Shown here piece after piece: positions 27,186 through 35,373 of a DNA stretch of 64,000 bases (the first letter of the stretch is position 1; each line of letters opens with the position of its first letter). Origin of the DNA: Halobaculum sp. MBLA0143 (GTDB lineage: Archaea > Halobacteriota > Halobacteria > Halobacteriales > Haloferacaceae); contig NZ_JBGKAC010000001.1 of the NCBI RefSeq assembly GCF_041361465.1, forward strand, positions 2,542,001-2,606,000. The letters are read 5' to 3'. Under the pieces are notes generated by a model. The model did not search any database, was not told where the DNA came from, and saw nothing but the letters and a program-made list of their open reading frames with translations. A program made the position numbers and the translations under genes.

Positions 27186-27356
27186 CACCGCAGCCTCAAT
27201 CCTCCCCAGCCTCCTCGCTCTGCTCCCTCACTTCGTTCGGTCGCTTCGCTCGTCCCTCGCGCGTGCTTGCGCTCGCAGAACCGCGAGCGCTGCGCGCGCC
27301 CCCAGGGACGACTGTCTGCTGGAGCGCACGCTCGCCGACAGTCCACAGGACGCGCG

Positions 27357-27378
27357 CGGCGGGCCTCGTGGCCCGCCG
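27357..27378. repeat. Perfect 9-bp-stem hairpin
   Basis: cggcgggcc and ggcccgccg flank a tcgt loop. It may act as a structured spacer or terminator; no gene ends immediately upstream. Confidence 0.8.
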
Positions 27379-27408
27379 TGCGGGGAGGTGTGGGGATGTA
27401 CTGAGCCC

Positions 27409-27443
27409 TGACTGTCGAACGTGATGTCGTCAGTCGACAGTCA
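27409..27443. repeat. Inverted repeat with 9-bp arms
   Basis: tgactgtcg (27409-27417) and cgacagtca (27435-27443) are exact complements around a 17-base loop. Another gactgt motif occurs near 27031, suggesting recurring short motifs in the interval. Confidence 0.75.
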
Positions 27444-27472
27444 AGCCCGCAGACGCCCGTGGGAACCGTCAA

Positions 27473-27606
27473 CGGGGTGGGACTGGAAGGGGCGCGGGTC
27501 TCGCCGACGGCGCGAAGCGGCAAGCACCGCAGCGAGGGAACGAACGGAGTGAGTGACCGAGCGAGGAGCGCAGCGCTCGCACCGAGGCGAGACCCGCGGG
27601 GCTTCC
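27473..27606 (-). repeat. Hairpin repeat element, copy B (inverted)
   Basis: On the minus strand it begins ggaagccccg, then arm cgcgggtctcgcc (27586-27598), an 80-base middle with gctgcgctcctcgc and ctgcggtgcttgc, the complementary arm ggcgagacccgcg (27493-27505), and ends cgccccttccagtcccaccc. Arms are 13 bases long, as in copy A, and pair perfectly despite a different sequence. Confidence 0.85.
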
Positions 27607-27815
27607 ACCCTGTTCGCACACACCGCGCAAACGCAGATTCGAACGAATCACGGGGATTCCACCGCGACGAGAGCACACACGAGAGATACAGAGAAGCAAA
27701 CGACATCAGAGAAACGAACGACAGCAGAGAATCGAACAAATCACCCGGAGACGGACGACGAAACTCCTCCCGGGGACTCGAATCATTCTTGTGCCTCCCT
27801 TCCTCATAGGCGCGT

Positions 27816-29603
27816 ATGCAGGTCACCTCGCAGCTGATCCTCACGGTGTTGATGGGGGTGTTCCTCCTCGCCGTCGCGGGCTTCCTGACGCGCGTGGAGC
27901 GATTCAACTCCTACACGCCGTTGGGCTCGGGCGGTGCCACGCTGGGCGACACCGCCGAGCAGTACGTCGAAGAGGAGAAGCCGTCTGGTATCGTCCGGTG
28001 GCTCACCACGGTCGACCACAAGGACATCGGGATGCTGTACGGCACGTACGCCATCATCGCGTTCGTCGTCGGCGGGCTGATGGTGATGGCGATGCGGGTC
28101 GAGCTCATCACCCCGGAGCTGGACGTGCTCGGGAGTGCGACGCTGTACAACTCCCTGTTGACCAGCCACGGGATCACGATGCTGTTCCTGTTCGGGACGC
28201 CGATCATCGCGGCGTTCGCCAACTACCTCGTCCCGTTGATGATCGGCGCCGACGACATGGCGTTCCCGCGGATCAACGCCATCGCGTTCTGGCTGCTGCC
28301 GCCGGCGGCGGTCCTGATCTGGGCGGGGTTCCTGCCGATCCAGGGCGTGATCCCGGCTCAGACCGCCTGGACGATGTACACCCCACTGTCCTCGGGGGTC
28401 GGCGCGGGCACACAGGCGAACGTCGGCGTGGACCTGATGCTGCTCGGGCTGCACCTCTCTGGCGTCTCCGCCACGATGGGGGCGATCAACTTCATCGCCA
28501 CCATCGTCACCGAGCGCGACGAGAAGGTGACGTGGGCGAACCTGGACATCTTCTCGTGGACGATCCTCACCCAGTCCGGGCTGATCCTGTTCGCGTTCCC
28601 GCTCCTGGGTAGTGCGCTGCTGATGCTCCTCCTGGACCGGAACTTCGGCACGCAGTTCTTCGCGGTCGGCGGTGGTGACCCGATCCTCTGGCAGCACCTG
28701 TTCTGGTTCTTCGGTCACCCCGAGGTGTACATTCTCGTGCTCCCGCCGATGGGGATCGTCAGCTACGTCCTGCCGCGGTTCGCGGGCCGGAAGCTGTTCG
28801 GCTTCAAGTTCGTCGTCTACTCCACGCTCGCAATCGGCGTGCTCTCCTTCGGGGTGTGGGCTCACCACATGTTCACGACCGGGATAGACCCACGCCTGCG
28901 GGCCAGCTTCATGGCAGTGTCGTTGGCGATTGCGATCCCGAGCGCCGTCAAGACGTTCAACTGGATCACGACGATGTGGAACGGTCGGCTCAGGCTGACC
29001 ACGCCGATGCTGTTCTGTATCGGCTTCGTCTCCAACTTCATCATCGGTGGCGTGACCGGCGTGTTCCTCGCGTCGATTCCCGTCGACCTCGTGCTCCACG
29101 ACACCTACTACGTCGTCGGTCACTTCCACTACATCGTGATGGGCGCCATCACGTTCGCCGGCATGGCTGGGCTGTACTACTGGTTCCCCCTGTTCGCCGG
29201 GCGGTGGTACCAAGAGCGGCTGGCCAAGGTCCACTTCTGGCTGTGGATGGTCGGCACTAACGTGACGTTCTTCGCCATGGTGCTGCTGGGCTACGGCGGC
29301 ATGCCGCGGCGGTACGCAACCTACCTCCCGCAGTTCATCACTCTCCACCAGATCGCCACGTTCGGCGCCTTCCTGCTGCTGATCGGTGGCTTCCTGTGGG
29401 TGTACAACTTCGTCGTCTCCTGGCTGGAGGGGCCGAAGATCGAGGACGGTGACCCGTGGAACCTCGCGGACCGTGACCTCAACACCGCGGAGTGGGACTG
29501 GTTCGAGACGCAGCTGAAGACCGCCATCCCGGACGGCGGCGACGACGAGGACGGCGAGACCGTCCTGCCGGACGGCGGCGAGGCGGGCGAGACGGACGAC
29601 TGA
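27816..29603 (+). CDS. coxA: Cytochrome c oxidase (heme-copper oxidase) subunit I
   Basis: 595 residues, about 13 helices. All metal ligands are present: LLTSHGITMLF (low-spin heme His), GHPEVYILVLPPMG (CuB His with the cross-linked Tyr), WAHHMF (two CuB His) and VGHFHYIVMG (heme a3 and heme a His). It is the catalytic subunit of the terminal oxidase that reduces oxygen and pumps protons. The HPEVY motif marks an A-type enzyme. The C-terminal 70 residues are acidic and cytoplasmic or external, with a repeated PDGG(D/E) pattern. Subunit II/III genes are not next to it here. Start ATG 27816 gives the expected first helix. Confidence 0.96.
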   Translation: MQVTSQLILTVLMGVFLLAVAGFLTRVERFNSYTPLGSGGATLGDTAEQYVEEEKPSGIVRWLTTVDHKDIGMLYGTYAIIAFVVGGLMVMAMRVELITPELDVLGSATLYNSLLTSHGITMLFLFGTPIIAAFANYLVPLMIGADDMAFPRINAIAFWLLPPAAVLIWAGFLPIQGVIPAQTAWTMYTPLSSGVGAGTQANVGVDLMLLGLHLSGVSATMGAINFIATIVTERDEKVTWANLDIFSWTILTQSGLILFAFPLLGSALLMLLLDRNFGTQFFAVGGGDPILWQHLFWFFGHPEVYILVLPPMGIVSYVLPRFAGRKLFGFKFVVYSTLAIGVLSFGVWAHHMFTTGIDPRLRASFMAVSLAIAIPSAVKTFNWITTMWNGRLRLTTPMLFCIGFVSNFIIGGVTGVFLASIPVDLVLHDTYYVVGHFHYIVMGAITFAGMAGLYYWFPLFAGRWYQERLAKVHFWLWMVGTNVTFFAMVLLGYGGMPRRYATYLPQFITLHQIATFGAFLLLIGGFLWVYNFVVSWLEGPKIEDGDPWNLADRDLNTAEWDWFETQLKTAIPDGGDDEDGETVLPDGGEAGETDD

Positions 29604-29973
29604 CGGACGGCGCCGTCGTCTCTCCGGCGCTGTCGTTCTCGGACTCCGACGTCGACGCCGATACTTCCGTTCTCGACTTCGACGCCGTTGCTCCTGGCTT
29701 TCGACTTCGACACCGTTGCTCCTGGCTTTCGACTTCGACACCGTTGCTCCTGGCTTTCGACTCCGACACCGTTGCTCCTGGCTTTCGACTTCGACACCGT
29801 TGCTCTCGGGTTTCGACTCCGACGCTGTCGGCGACGAGTCTCGAATTCGACGCTGTCGGTGACGAGTCTCCCGACAACTGTCGGCGGGGCGCTCGTCGTC
29901 ACTGGCGGCGCTGCCGGCACCGGAACACTCCCGAGCGCGTGGCCGGCGCGGCCGGCGCCGGCTCGCGGGGTGA
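29604..29973. other. 370-bp interval containing a tandem repeat
   Basis: No convincing gene. It holds a five-copy 28-bp tandem repeat (29674-29813) and short GC-rich sequence with a ggccggcgcggccggcgccgg palindrome-like stretch at 29941-29961. Confidence 0.7.
29674..29813 (+). repeat. Five tandem copies of a 28-bp unit
   Basis: Each copy starts cgacttcgacaccgttgctc and ends with ctggcttt; the fifth copy has tcgggttt at its end, and a partial sixth copy follows. Copies differ by one to three bases. As 28 is not a multiple of 3, translation in any frame gives a frame-cycling repeat, so it is probably non-coding. Confidence 0.92.
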
Positions 29974-30060
29974 CTACTGGAAGACGAGGATCAGGCCGGT
30001 TGCGAACATGAGGACCGCCACCGCGCCCAACACCAGTCCGAGTACGTCCGTCTCGTCCAT
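29974..30060 (-). CDS. Tiny single-helix membrane protein, 28 residues
   Basis: ATG 30060 to TAG 29974 encodes a 28-residue protein beginning MDETDVLGLVLG and ending GLILVFQ: an acidic start followed by one complete transmembrane helix. Codon third positions are mostly G/C, as in true genes here. The position between the oxidase subunit and the small membrane protein at 30142 fits an accessory subunit, but this is a guess. Its short length lowers confidence. Confidence 0.5.
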   Translation of the reverse strand: MDETDVLGLVLGAVAVLMFATGLILVFQ

Positions 30061-30141
30061 ACCCCCGGTGGGGGCCACACGAACGAAAAGCCGTCGGGCC
30101 GAAGGGAGCCACTTAGGCGTCTCCCGGTCGTCCGTCCGGGC

Positions 30142-30417
30142 GTGACAGACGACACCGGCTCGGGCACGCGCGGACGGCGGTTCGTGGTCGGCCTGTACGT
30201 CGCCTTGGTGAGCGTCGGCGCGGTCGCGGGCGTGCTCACGGCGACGTTCGTGGACGAACTCTCCCGTCCGGAGCTGTTCGGGGTCGTCCCGTTGCCGGCG
30301 ACGCCGGTCGGCTTCGCCGTCTTCGGCGGGGTGACGATGGCGTTCGTGCTCGGCGTGCCGCTGTCGCTCGTGGTCTACGTCTCCCGGCGGATCGACGACG
30401 ACCCGCCCGCGGGGTGA
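30142..30417 (+). CDS. Small two-helix membrane protein (haloarchaeal, DUF7520-like)
   Basis: 91 residues with a GTG start. Two helices: FVVGLYVALVSVGAVAGVLT near residue 15 and PVGFAVFGGVTMAFVLGVPL near residue 55, ending in a basic-acidic tail YVSRRIDDDPPAG. It resembles a conserved haloarchaeal family of unknown function that I associate with the cytochrome oxidase region. It may be an assembly or regulatory subunit. The neighbouring promoter region shares space with the 28-residue gene on the other strand. Confidence 0.7.
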   Translation: MTDDTGSGTRGRRFVVGLYVALVSVGAVAGVLTATFVDELSRPELFGVVPLPATPVGFAVFGGVTMAFVLGVPLSLVVYVSRRIDDDPPAG

Positions 30418-30570
30418 CTCGGGCGAGCCGGACGCTCCGGGCGACCGAGACGACCCGAGACCCGAGCGACGAGACCACCTCGAACGTGGTTGAGGAGTCT
30501 AAGGATCACTGCCCGCTCAAAGGTTCTGCATGGACAATCATTAAGAACTCGCCGCGTGTCCGTCCCGTCG

Positions 30571-30855
30571 ATGCGCTTGGAAGAGGCCGCAGCCCTGTTC
30601 GAGTCCGAGGAGTTCCCGACCACACGCGAACGGCTCTGTTCGCGCCACGGCGACCTCGCGATCGAGCTCGCAGACGGGGAGGCGGTGGTGACGACCGTGT
30701 TGGAGCGGGCGGGCGACGAACGGTACGGCAGCTACGAGGAGCTGCGCGCGTCGTTGTTCTGCGGGCTGCCGGCGGGCGCGGTCGGCCGACGGTTCTACAG
30801 CGACCGCAACACACCGGCAGTCGGCGAGGACCGTCCGACGCCCGTCTCCTTCTGA
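30571..30855 (+). CDS. DUF5789 family protein
   Basis: 94 residues, soluble and acidic, beginning MRLEEAAALFESEEFPTTRE and ending in RPTPVSF. The pattern (short helical start, ELADGEAVVTTVLERAG in the middle, VGRRFYSDRNTP near the end) is that of the haloarchaeal DUF5789 family. The function is unknown. The ATG at 30571 is preferred, since earlier in-frame codons lie in a sequence without codon bias. It stands alone between a membrane protein and Hjc. Confidence 0.75.
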   Translation: MRLEEAAALFESEEFPTTRERLCSRHGDLAIELADGEAVVTTVLERAGDERYGSYEELRASLFCGLPAGAVGRRFYSDRNTPAVGEDRPTPVSF

Positions 30856-30954
30856 GCCCACCTCACGGCTAGCGACACCGCCGTCGCGGCTGCGACGGCG
30901 TCCGCCCGCCCGGGAGCCCCGGGTTTATGAACGACAGCGTCGAAGCGACAGTTC

Positions 30955-31476
30955 GTGTCGAGCAACTCGAAGGGCGACCGTCGGGAGCGTGAACTCGTCA
31001 ACCGGCTGGACGAGGCCGGGTTCGCGGTGATGCGTGCGCCCGCCAGCGGCTCGTCGACGGACCGCGACCTGCCGGACGTGCTCGCGGGCGACGGAGAGCG
31101 GTTCTTCGCCGTGGAGGCGAAGTCCTCCTCCGGACGGCCGATCTACCTGGACGCCGAGGAGGTGGAGTCGCTGATCTACTTCGCGCGCAACTTCGGAGCG
31201 AAAGCGCGCATCGGCGTCCGGTTCGACCGCGAGGACTGGGCGTTCTTCCACCCGGCGGATCTCCACACGACGGACAGCGGCAACAAGCGGGTGAAGAAGG
31301 AACGCGCGCTGTCCGACGGCGAGGACATCCCGGCGCTGGCCGGCGAGTCCGAGCAGACTCGGCTGGGCGCAGACGGGGTCGACGAGCCGGACGACCCGAC
31401 GGAGGGGGTCAGGGGTGTGCTCACCGCCGTCGAACAGGGAACGATGTCCGTCGACGAGGCCGCGGAGATCCTGTAG
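30955..31476 (+). CDS. hjc: Holliday junction resolvase Hjc
   Basis: 173 residues, GTG start. Archaeal Hjc motifs are in order: [20 protein letters not shown] with the first catalytic Glu, [14 protein letters not shown] with the metal-binding Asp, and [16 protein letters not shown] with the E-x-K pair. It cuts four-way DNA junctions during recombination repair. The N-terminal 110 residues carry the nuclease; a 45-residue acidic C-terminal extension follows, which is not typical of the short Hjc found in other archaea but is usual for haloarchaea. Leaderless: the ORF begins close to its probable transcription start. Confidence 0.93.
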   Translation: MSSNSKGDRRERELVNRLDEAGFAVMRAPASGSSTDRDLPDVLAGDGERFFAVEAKSSSGRPIYLDAEEVESLIYFARNFGAKARIGVRFDREDWAFFHPADLHTTDSGNKRVKKERALSDGEDIPALAGESEQTRLGADGVDEPDDPTEGVRGVLTAVEQGTMSVDEAAEIL

Positions 31477-31527
31477 TCCGACGGACGCTTCGAAGCGCTT
31501 TTGCGGCGGCCACGGGAAGCGGGTCGC

Positions 31528-31761
31528 ATGGAGATCGACGCGGATATGCGTCGGAAGATCGCCGTCTCGCTGGCGGCCGCGGGGTCGTTCGTCGTCCTCC
31601 TCGTCGTCGTCGGCTCGCGGTACACGACGGACCCGACGCCGGACGAGGCGGGTGGGGTGATCCTCCAGCCGCCCGGAGGGATCGTGGTCGTCGGACTGTT
31701 CGCGCTGTTCGTGTTCACGATGGCTGGCGTCGGGTTCTACCTCGACCGCACCGGCGAGTAG
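31528..31761 (+). CDS. Small two-helix membrane protein (DUF7472-like)
   Basis: 77 residues from ATG 31528: MEIDADMRRKIAVSLAAAGS, helix one near residues 9-28, a short external loop with PPGG, and helix two VVVGLFALFVFTMAGVGFYL near residues 50-70. It resembles a conserved haloarchaeal family with unknown function. The last four codons lie inside the first copy of a 28-bp tandem repeat, so the repeat has grown from the gene's 3' end outward. Confidence 0.7.
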   Translation: MEIDADMRRKIAVSLAAAGSFVVLLVVVGSRYTTDPTPDEAGGVILQPPGGIVVVGLFALFVFTMAGVGFYLDRTGE

Positions 31762-31861
31762 TCCGGTTCCCGTCCGCACCGGCGAGTGGTCTGGTCCCCG
31801 TCCGCGCAGGCGAACAGTCTGGTCCCCGTCCGCACCGGCGAGTAGTCCGGTCCCCGTCCGC
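31750..31861 (+). repeat. Four tandem copies of a 28-bp unit
   Basis: Units start accggcgagtagtccggt (or a variant of it) and end cccgtccgc; copies at 31750, 31778, 31806 and 31834. The third copy differs at its start (gcaggcgaacagtctg). The array begins inside the stop-proximal codons of the upstream gene. Confidence 0.9.
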
Positions 31862-31931
31862 GCCACGAGCGTCGGTCTGTGCGAGACGCCAACTCCGACA
31901 GTGTTTCACCGCTCGCCCCCGACCACTCTGC

Positions 31932-32855
31932 ATGACGCTGCGGGTCACCTTCCTCGGAACGAGCGGGGCCGTGCCGACTGTCGAGCGCGCACCCAGCGCC
32001 GTCCACGTCAACCGCGAGGGTGAGTCACTCCTGTTCGACTGCGGCGAGGGCACACAACGCCAGATGATGCGGTTCGACACGGGGTTCGACATCTCACACG
32101 TCTTCGTCACCCACCTCCACGGCGACCACGTCCTCGGGCTGCCGGGGCTGATCCAGTCGATGGACTTCAACGGCCGCGACGCGCCGCTGGCGATCCACGG
32201 CCCACCCGGCTCCCGCCGCGAGCTCCGGTCGCTGGTCCACGCCGTCGGCAACGACCCTACGTTCCCCGTCAGGATCGTGGAGAACACCGCCGACTCGGTC
32301 GCGCTGTCGGCCGAGGAGTTCGAGGTGCGGACGTTCGAGACGGAACACCGCACGACATCCGTGGGCTACGCCATCGTCGAAGACGACCGCAAGGGGCGGT
32401 TCGACCGCCAGACGGCCGAAGAGGAGCTGGGTATCCCCCCGGGACCGAAGTACGGTCGCCTCCACGACGGTCAAGCGGTGGAACACGACGGCCGGACGGT
32501 CCAGCCGGAGGAGGTCGTCGGCGATCCCCGACCCGGCCGGACGGTGGTGTACACCGGCGACACGCGTCCGGTGCCGGCGACGGAACGGGCCGCCGAGTCC
32601 GCGGACCTGTTGATCCACGACAGCACGTTCGCCCACGAGGCCGTCGACCGCGCCCGCTCGACCGGCCACGCGAGCGCACGGGAGGCCGCCGAGCTGGCCG
32701 AACGCGCCGGCGTCCGGCGGCTCGCGCTCACACACATCTCCTCGCGGTACGCGCGTGACGCGGACCGGCTCGTCGACGAGGCGGAGGCCGTCTTCGACGG
32801 CGAGGTCGTGCTCCCGGACGACGGCGACCGGATCGAGGTGTCGTTCCCGGAGTAG
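31932..32855 (+). CDS. rnz: Ribonuclease Z
   Basis: 307 residues, metallo-beta-lactamase fold. Signature H-x-H-x-D-H in FVTHLHGDHVLGLPGL (His 61, His 63, Asp 65, His 66). Further RNase Z motifs are GTRRQMM-like DCGEGTQRQMMRF, ETEHRTTSVGYAI, VVYTGDTRPV and LLIHDSTFAHEAVD, with the final histidine in LTHISSRY. It removes the 3' trailer from tRNA precursors by endonucleolytic cut after the discriminator base. Length equals the family norm. It is convergent with the PHP gene; the stop codons abut. Confidence 0.95.
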   Translation: MTLRVTFLGTSGAVPTVERAPSAVHVNREGESLLFDCGEGTQRQMMRFDTGFDISHVFVTHLHGDHVLGLPGLIQSMDFNGRDAPLAIHGPPGSRRELRSLVHAVGNDPTFPVRIVENTADSVALSAEEFEVRTFETEHRTTSVGYAIVEDDRKGRFDRQTAEEELGIPPGPKYGRLHDGQAVEHDGRTVQPEEVVGDPRPGRTVVYTGDTRPVPATERAAESADLLIHDSTFAHEAVDRARSTGHASAREAAELAERAGVRRLALTHISSRYARDADRLVDEAEAVFDGEVVLPDDGDRIEVSFPE

Positions 32856-33656
32856 CTACGCGAGCGCCGTCGTGTCCAGTCGCTCGCGGAGCCGCCGCCA
32901 GTCCCGTTCGCCGAGGCCCGTGACGCCGAGCGTCCGGTCGTGAGCGTCGCTCCCGCCGGTAGCGAGCCGATCGGCTCCAGCCAACAGTTCCTCCACCGGC
33001 GTCGGGTCCGGGTCGAAGCCGGCGTAGTCGTAGTACCGCTCGACTCCGTCGAGGTCGTGTGTCTCGACCAGCGACAGCGCCGCCGACGGGTCGTCGTAGC
33101 GGAACGGGTGCGCCAGCGACACCACGTCACACGCCCTCGACAGCAGTTCGACCGCGCGGTCGATCCCGGTCACGTCCCGCGGAACGTAACACGGCCCACC
33201 GTTGCCGATCAGCTCGTCGAACGTCTCCCCGTAGTCGTACGGGGCGTCGCTGCGCTCGACTGCTCGCGCCACGTCCGGACGGCCGAGCCCGGGTTCGATG
33301 TCGACGTCCAACTCGACGCCCGTCTCCGCCTCCACGAGTTCGACGATCCGTCGACCGCGTGACTGACGGTCGCGTTGGATCCGGTCACACTCCGCCGCGA
33401 GCGCGTCGGTCTCGTGGAGCCCGTAGCCGAGTAGGTCCACCCGCTCGTCGCCCGTCTCCGCGCGGAGCTCGATTCCGCGGACGAGTGTCACGCCGTCCCG
33501 GTGCGTGACGGGCGCGTCCAGGTCGGGGTGGTAACGGTCGTGGTCCGTGACGGCGACGGCCGACAGCCCCGCCTCCCGAGCGAGCGCCGGTAGTTCGTCG
33601 AGTTCGAGCGTCCCGTCGGAGACGGTCGTGTGGACGTGGAGGTCTGCGACTGGCAC
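32856..33656 (-). CDS. PHP domain phosphoesterase
   Basis: 266 residues. The PHP metal-binding motifs are in order: ADLHVHTTVSDGTLELDEL at residue 4, VAVTDHDRYHPD, ELRAETGDERVDLLGYG with the Glu ligand, VSLAHPFRYDD, and ATGGSDAHDRTLGV near the C-terminus. Such stand-alone PHP proteins hydrolyse nucleotide phosphates or phosphorylated sugars (for example nucleoside 3',5'-bisphosphatases and TrpH-like enzymes). The specific substrate is not readable. Start ATG 33656 is about 175 bases upstream of, and divergent from, the MinD gene. Confidence 0.88.
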   Translation of the reverse strand: MPVADLHVHTTVSDGTLELDELPALAREAGLSAVAVTDHDRYHPDLDAPVTHRDGVTLVRGIELRAETGDERVDLLGYGLHETDALAAECDRIQRDRQSRGRRIVELVEAETGVELDVDIEPGLGRPDVARAVERSDAPYDYGETFDELIGNGGPCYVPRDVTGIDRAVELLSRACDVVSLAHPFRYDDPSAALSLVETHDLDGVERYYDYAGFDPDPTPVEELLAGADRLATGGSDAHDRTLGVTGLGERDWRRLRERLDTTALA

Positions 33657-33830
33657 TGTCGGAGTGTCGGCCGTCGTCGGATTTCACCCTTCGGGTGTGT
33701 CGGTGGAGCCGACGCCGATCCGAGCGAGCGTCCGTCGGTTGGAGCGTCCAGCCCGCAGACGGCCACGCCGGAGCGCGACGCGGCGAGACGGGACCCAGAT
33801 TTATAACCGCGTGTCACGCAACCACGCACG

Positions 33831-35177
33831 ATGCCGGACATCTACGCAATCTCCAGCGCGAAGGGGGGGGTCGGGAAGACGACGACCGCCGCCAACCTCG
33901 CCGCGACGCTGGCGGCCGCGGGCCACAGTGTGGTGGCGGTCGACGGCGACATCGGTACGCCGAACCTCGGTCCGGCGCTCGGCGTCACCCCCGGTCCGGA
34001 CGACCTGACGGTCCACGACGTGCTCGCGGGCGAGGCCGCGCTCCCGGCAGCCGCCTACGAGGGTCCACACGGGGTGTACGTCGTCCCGGGGCGTGACGAC
34101 TTGGACTCCTTCCGCCGAGCGGACCCCTCCCGGCTCGGCGCCGTCCTCTCGACCGTCTCCGGAATCGACTACGTGATCGTCGACACCAGCGCCGGGCTCA
34201 CACACGAGAGCGCGCTCCCCCTGTCGCTGGCGGACGGCGTCTTACTCGTCACGACGCCGGACCGAGACGCGCTGGCGGCCACCCAGAAGTCGTTAGAGCT
34301 CACCCGGGAGCTGGGCGGCACCGTCGCCGGCGTCGCGGTCAACCGCGTCCGGGACGGGAGCGCCGACCCGAACGTGGAGGCGCCGATCCTCGGCCGGATT
34401 CCGGAGGCACAGGTGCTCGCGACCGGCTCCGCCGCCGGGGAGCCGATCACCGTCCGCGACCCTGGCGGCGACGTTGCCCTGGCGTTCCGCCGGCTCGCCT
34501 CCCGACTCGCCGTCGAACGCGTCCCGCCGCCGCCAGACGCCGACTCGGCCCAGTCCGGCGAGGCCGGCGGCGCGACCGCAGACGACGTGTCCCGCGGCAG
34601 TGGCGTCACTCCCGGCGAAACGGAGGCCAGCGACGCCTCCCGCGGAGAGTCGCCCGAGCGCGACGCCACCGACGGCGGGCCGGTGGGGCAGTCGACGGAG
34701 CGGCAGTCGACGGAACGGACTGACGCACGCACCGGACGAGAGAGCGAGCGTACCCGGAACGCCGGGTCGACACCAGAGAGGGGTGAGGAGTCGACACCGG
34801 AGAGAGACCCGGAGCCGACACCCGAACCCGAGCACCCCCGGGACACCGAGTCGACACCCGAACCCGAGCACCCCCGAGACACCGAGTCGACGCCGGGGAG
34901 CGACGACGAGCCGGCGCCAGACGAGCGTGTCGACGACGACGGTCTCATCATCCGCGAGGACGACGACGAGGAGGACCCGGCGGCCGCGGAGGCCCGCCGG
35001 ACGGTCCTGGGGGAGACGGTTCCGGAGTCGGCGATCTCCCGCGAGGAGACGGAACGGGGTGACGCCGTCGAGTACGACATCGACAGGGACGCGATCCCGT
35101 TCGCAGACGACGACGAAGACGACGACGAAGACGACGACGAGGGCGGTGGGTTCCTGGGGCGGCTGTTCCGGTCGTGA
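33831..35177 (+). CDS. MinD/ParA-like ATPase with long acidic C-terminal tail
   Basis: 448 residues. Residues 1-235 are a deviant-Walker ATPase: KGGVGKTTTAANLAATLAA (P-loop with signature Lys), VVAVDGDIGTPNLG, and DYVIVDTSAGLTHESALPL. Residues 236-435 form a Thr/Glu/Pro/Asp-rich disordered region holding a 13-residue near-duplicate (STPEPEHPRDTE twice). The protein ends EGGGFLGRLFRS, an amphipathic end that could bind membranes, like MinD's helix. Haloarchaeal MinD homologues position surface structures, not the division ring. The role here is inferred only from the family. An oligo-G tract near the P-loop (33864-33871) is a likely spot for sequencing errors. Confidence 0.85.
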   Translation: MPDIYAISSAKGGVGKTTTAANLAATLAAAGHSVVAVDGDIGTPNLGPALGVTPGPDDLTVHDVLAGEAALPAAAYEGPHGVYVVPGRDDLDSFRRADPSRLGAVLSTVSGIDYVIVDTSAGLTHESALPLSLADGVLLVTTPDRDALAATQKSLELTRELGGTVAGVAVNRVRDGSADPNVEAPILGRIPEAQVLATGSAAGEPITVRDPGGDVALAFRRLASRLAVERVPPPPDADSAQSGEAGGATADDVSRGSGVTPGETEASDASRGESPERDATDGGPVGQSTERQSTERTDARTGRESERTRNAGSTPERGEESTPERDPEPTPEPEHPRDTESTPEPEHPRDTESTPGSDDEPAPDERVDDDGLIIREDDDEEDPAAAEARRTVLGETVPESAISREETERGDAVEYDIDRDAIPFADDDEDDDEDDDEGGGFLGRLFRS

Positions 35178-35226
35178 CCCGTGTCGAATCGAGAGCTTCT
35201 TACACGCGGCAGCATCTCCACCGAGT

Positions 35227-35364
35227 ATGAGTGACGCAGACGACGGTGTGCCGCTGTGGTGGATCCTCGTCTTCCTCCTGTTGACGCTCGGCGGCGGTGC
35301 GTACGCGGTCACCGCCGTCGGGGGGTCGTTGGTGTCGTCGCCCGCACTGTTACTGCCGGTCTGA
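35227..35364 (+). CDS. Small single-helix membrane protein, 45 residues
   Basis: ATG 35227 to TGA 35362-35364. The acidic start MSDADDGVPLWW is followed by one hydrophobic helix (ILVFLLLTLGGGAYAVTAV) and a short Ser/Leu tail. GC3 is high and the start is 49 bases after the MinD stop, so it may be co-transcribed. I know of no function. Confidence 0.6.
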   Translation: MSDADDGVPLWWILVFLLLTLGGGAYAVTAVGGSLVSSPALLLPV

Positions 35365-35373
35365 CGGGGGCGA

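Larger units (their letters stand above)
26979..27815. other. 837-bp gene-free interval rich in hairpins and inverted repeats
   Basis: No reading frame here shows convincing codon bias; long open frames on both strands follow from the GC-rich repeat composition. The stretch holds two copies of one hairpin element in opposite orientation (27070-27185 and 27473-27606), a related sequence near 27205-27290, two further hairpins (27357-27378 and 27409-27443), then a low-GC purine-rich run of about 130 bases (27630-27770, agaga/acgaac repeats) before the oxidase gene. Confidence 0.8.

Noticed and set aside
27026-27907. Long minus-strand frame of 293 codons in the interval before the oxidase gene
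   Set aside because: It follows the GC-rich inverted repeats, runs into the oxidase gene antisense, and has a repetitive Arg/Ser/Ala composition rather than a protein-like one.
29321-30145. Long frames on both strands across the 28-bp repeat
   Set aside because: Frame-cycling translation of a 28-bp tandem repeat plus antisense of the oxidase gene; no conserved part.
30480-30570. Possible tRNA or small RNA between the DUF7520-like and DUF5789 genes
   Set aside because: No cloverleaf arms or T-loop consensus can be folded; only a promoter-like stretch is visible.
29674-31861. 28-bp repeat arrays as CRISPR arrays
   Set aside because: 28 bp matches a CRISPR repeat length but copies are tandem with no spacers between them and diverge from each other; no cas genes in the window.
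34474-35226. Plus-strand frame in the MinD tail
   Set aside because: Shadow of the MinD-like gene; only its last 46 codons (35227-35364) form a separate plausible gene, which is annotated.
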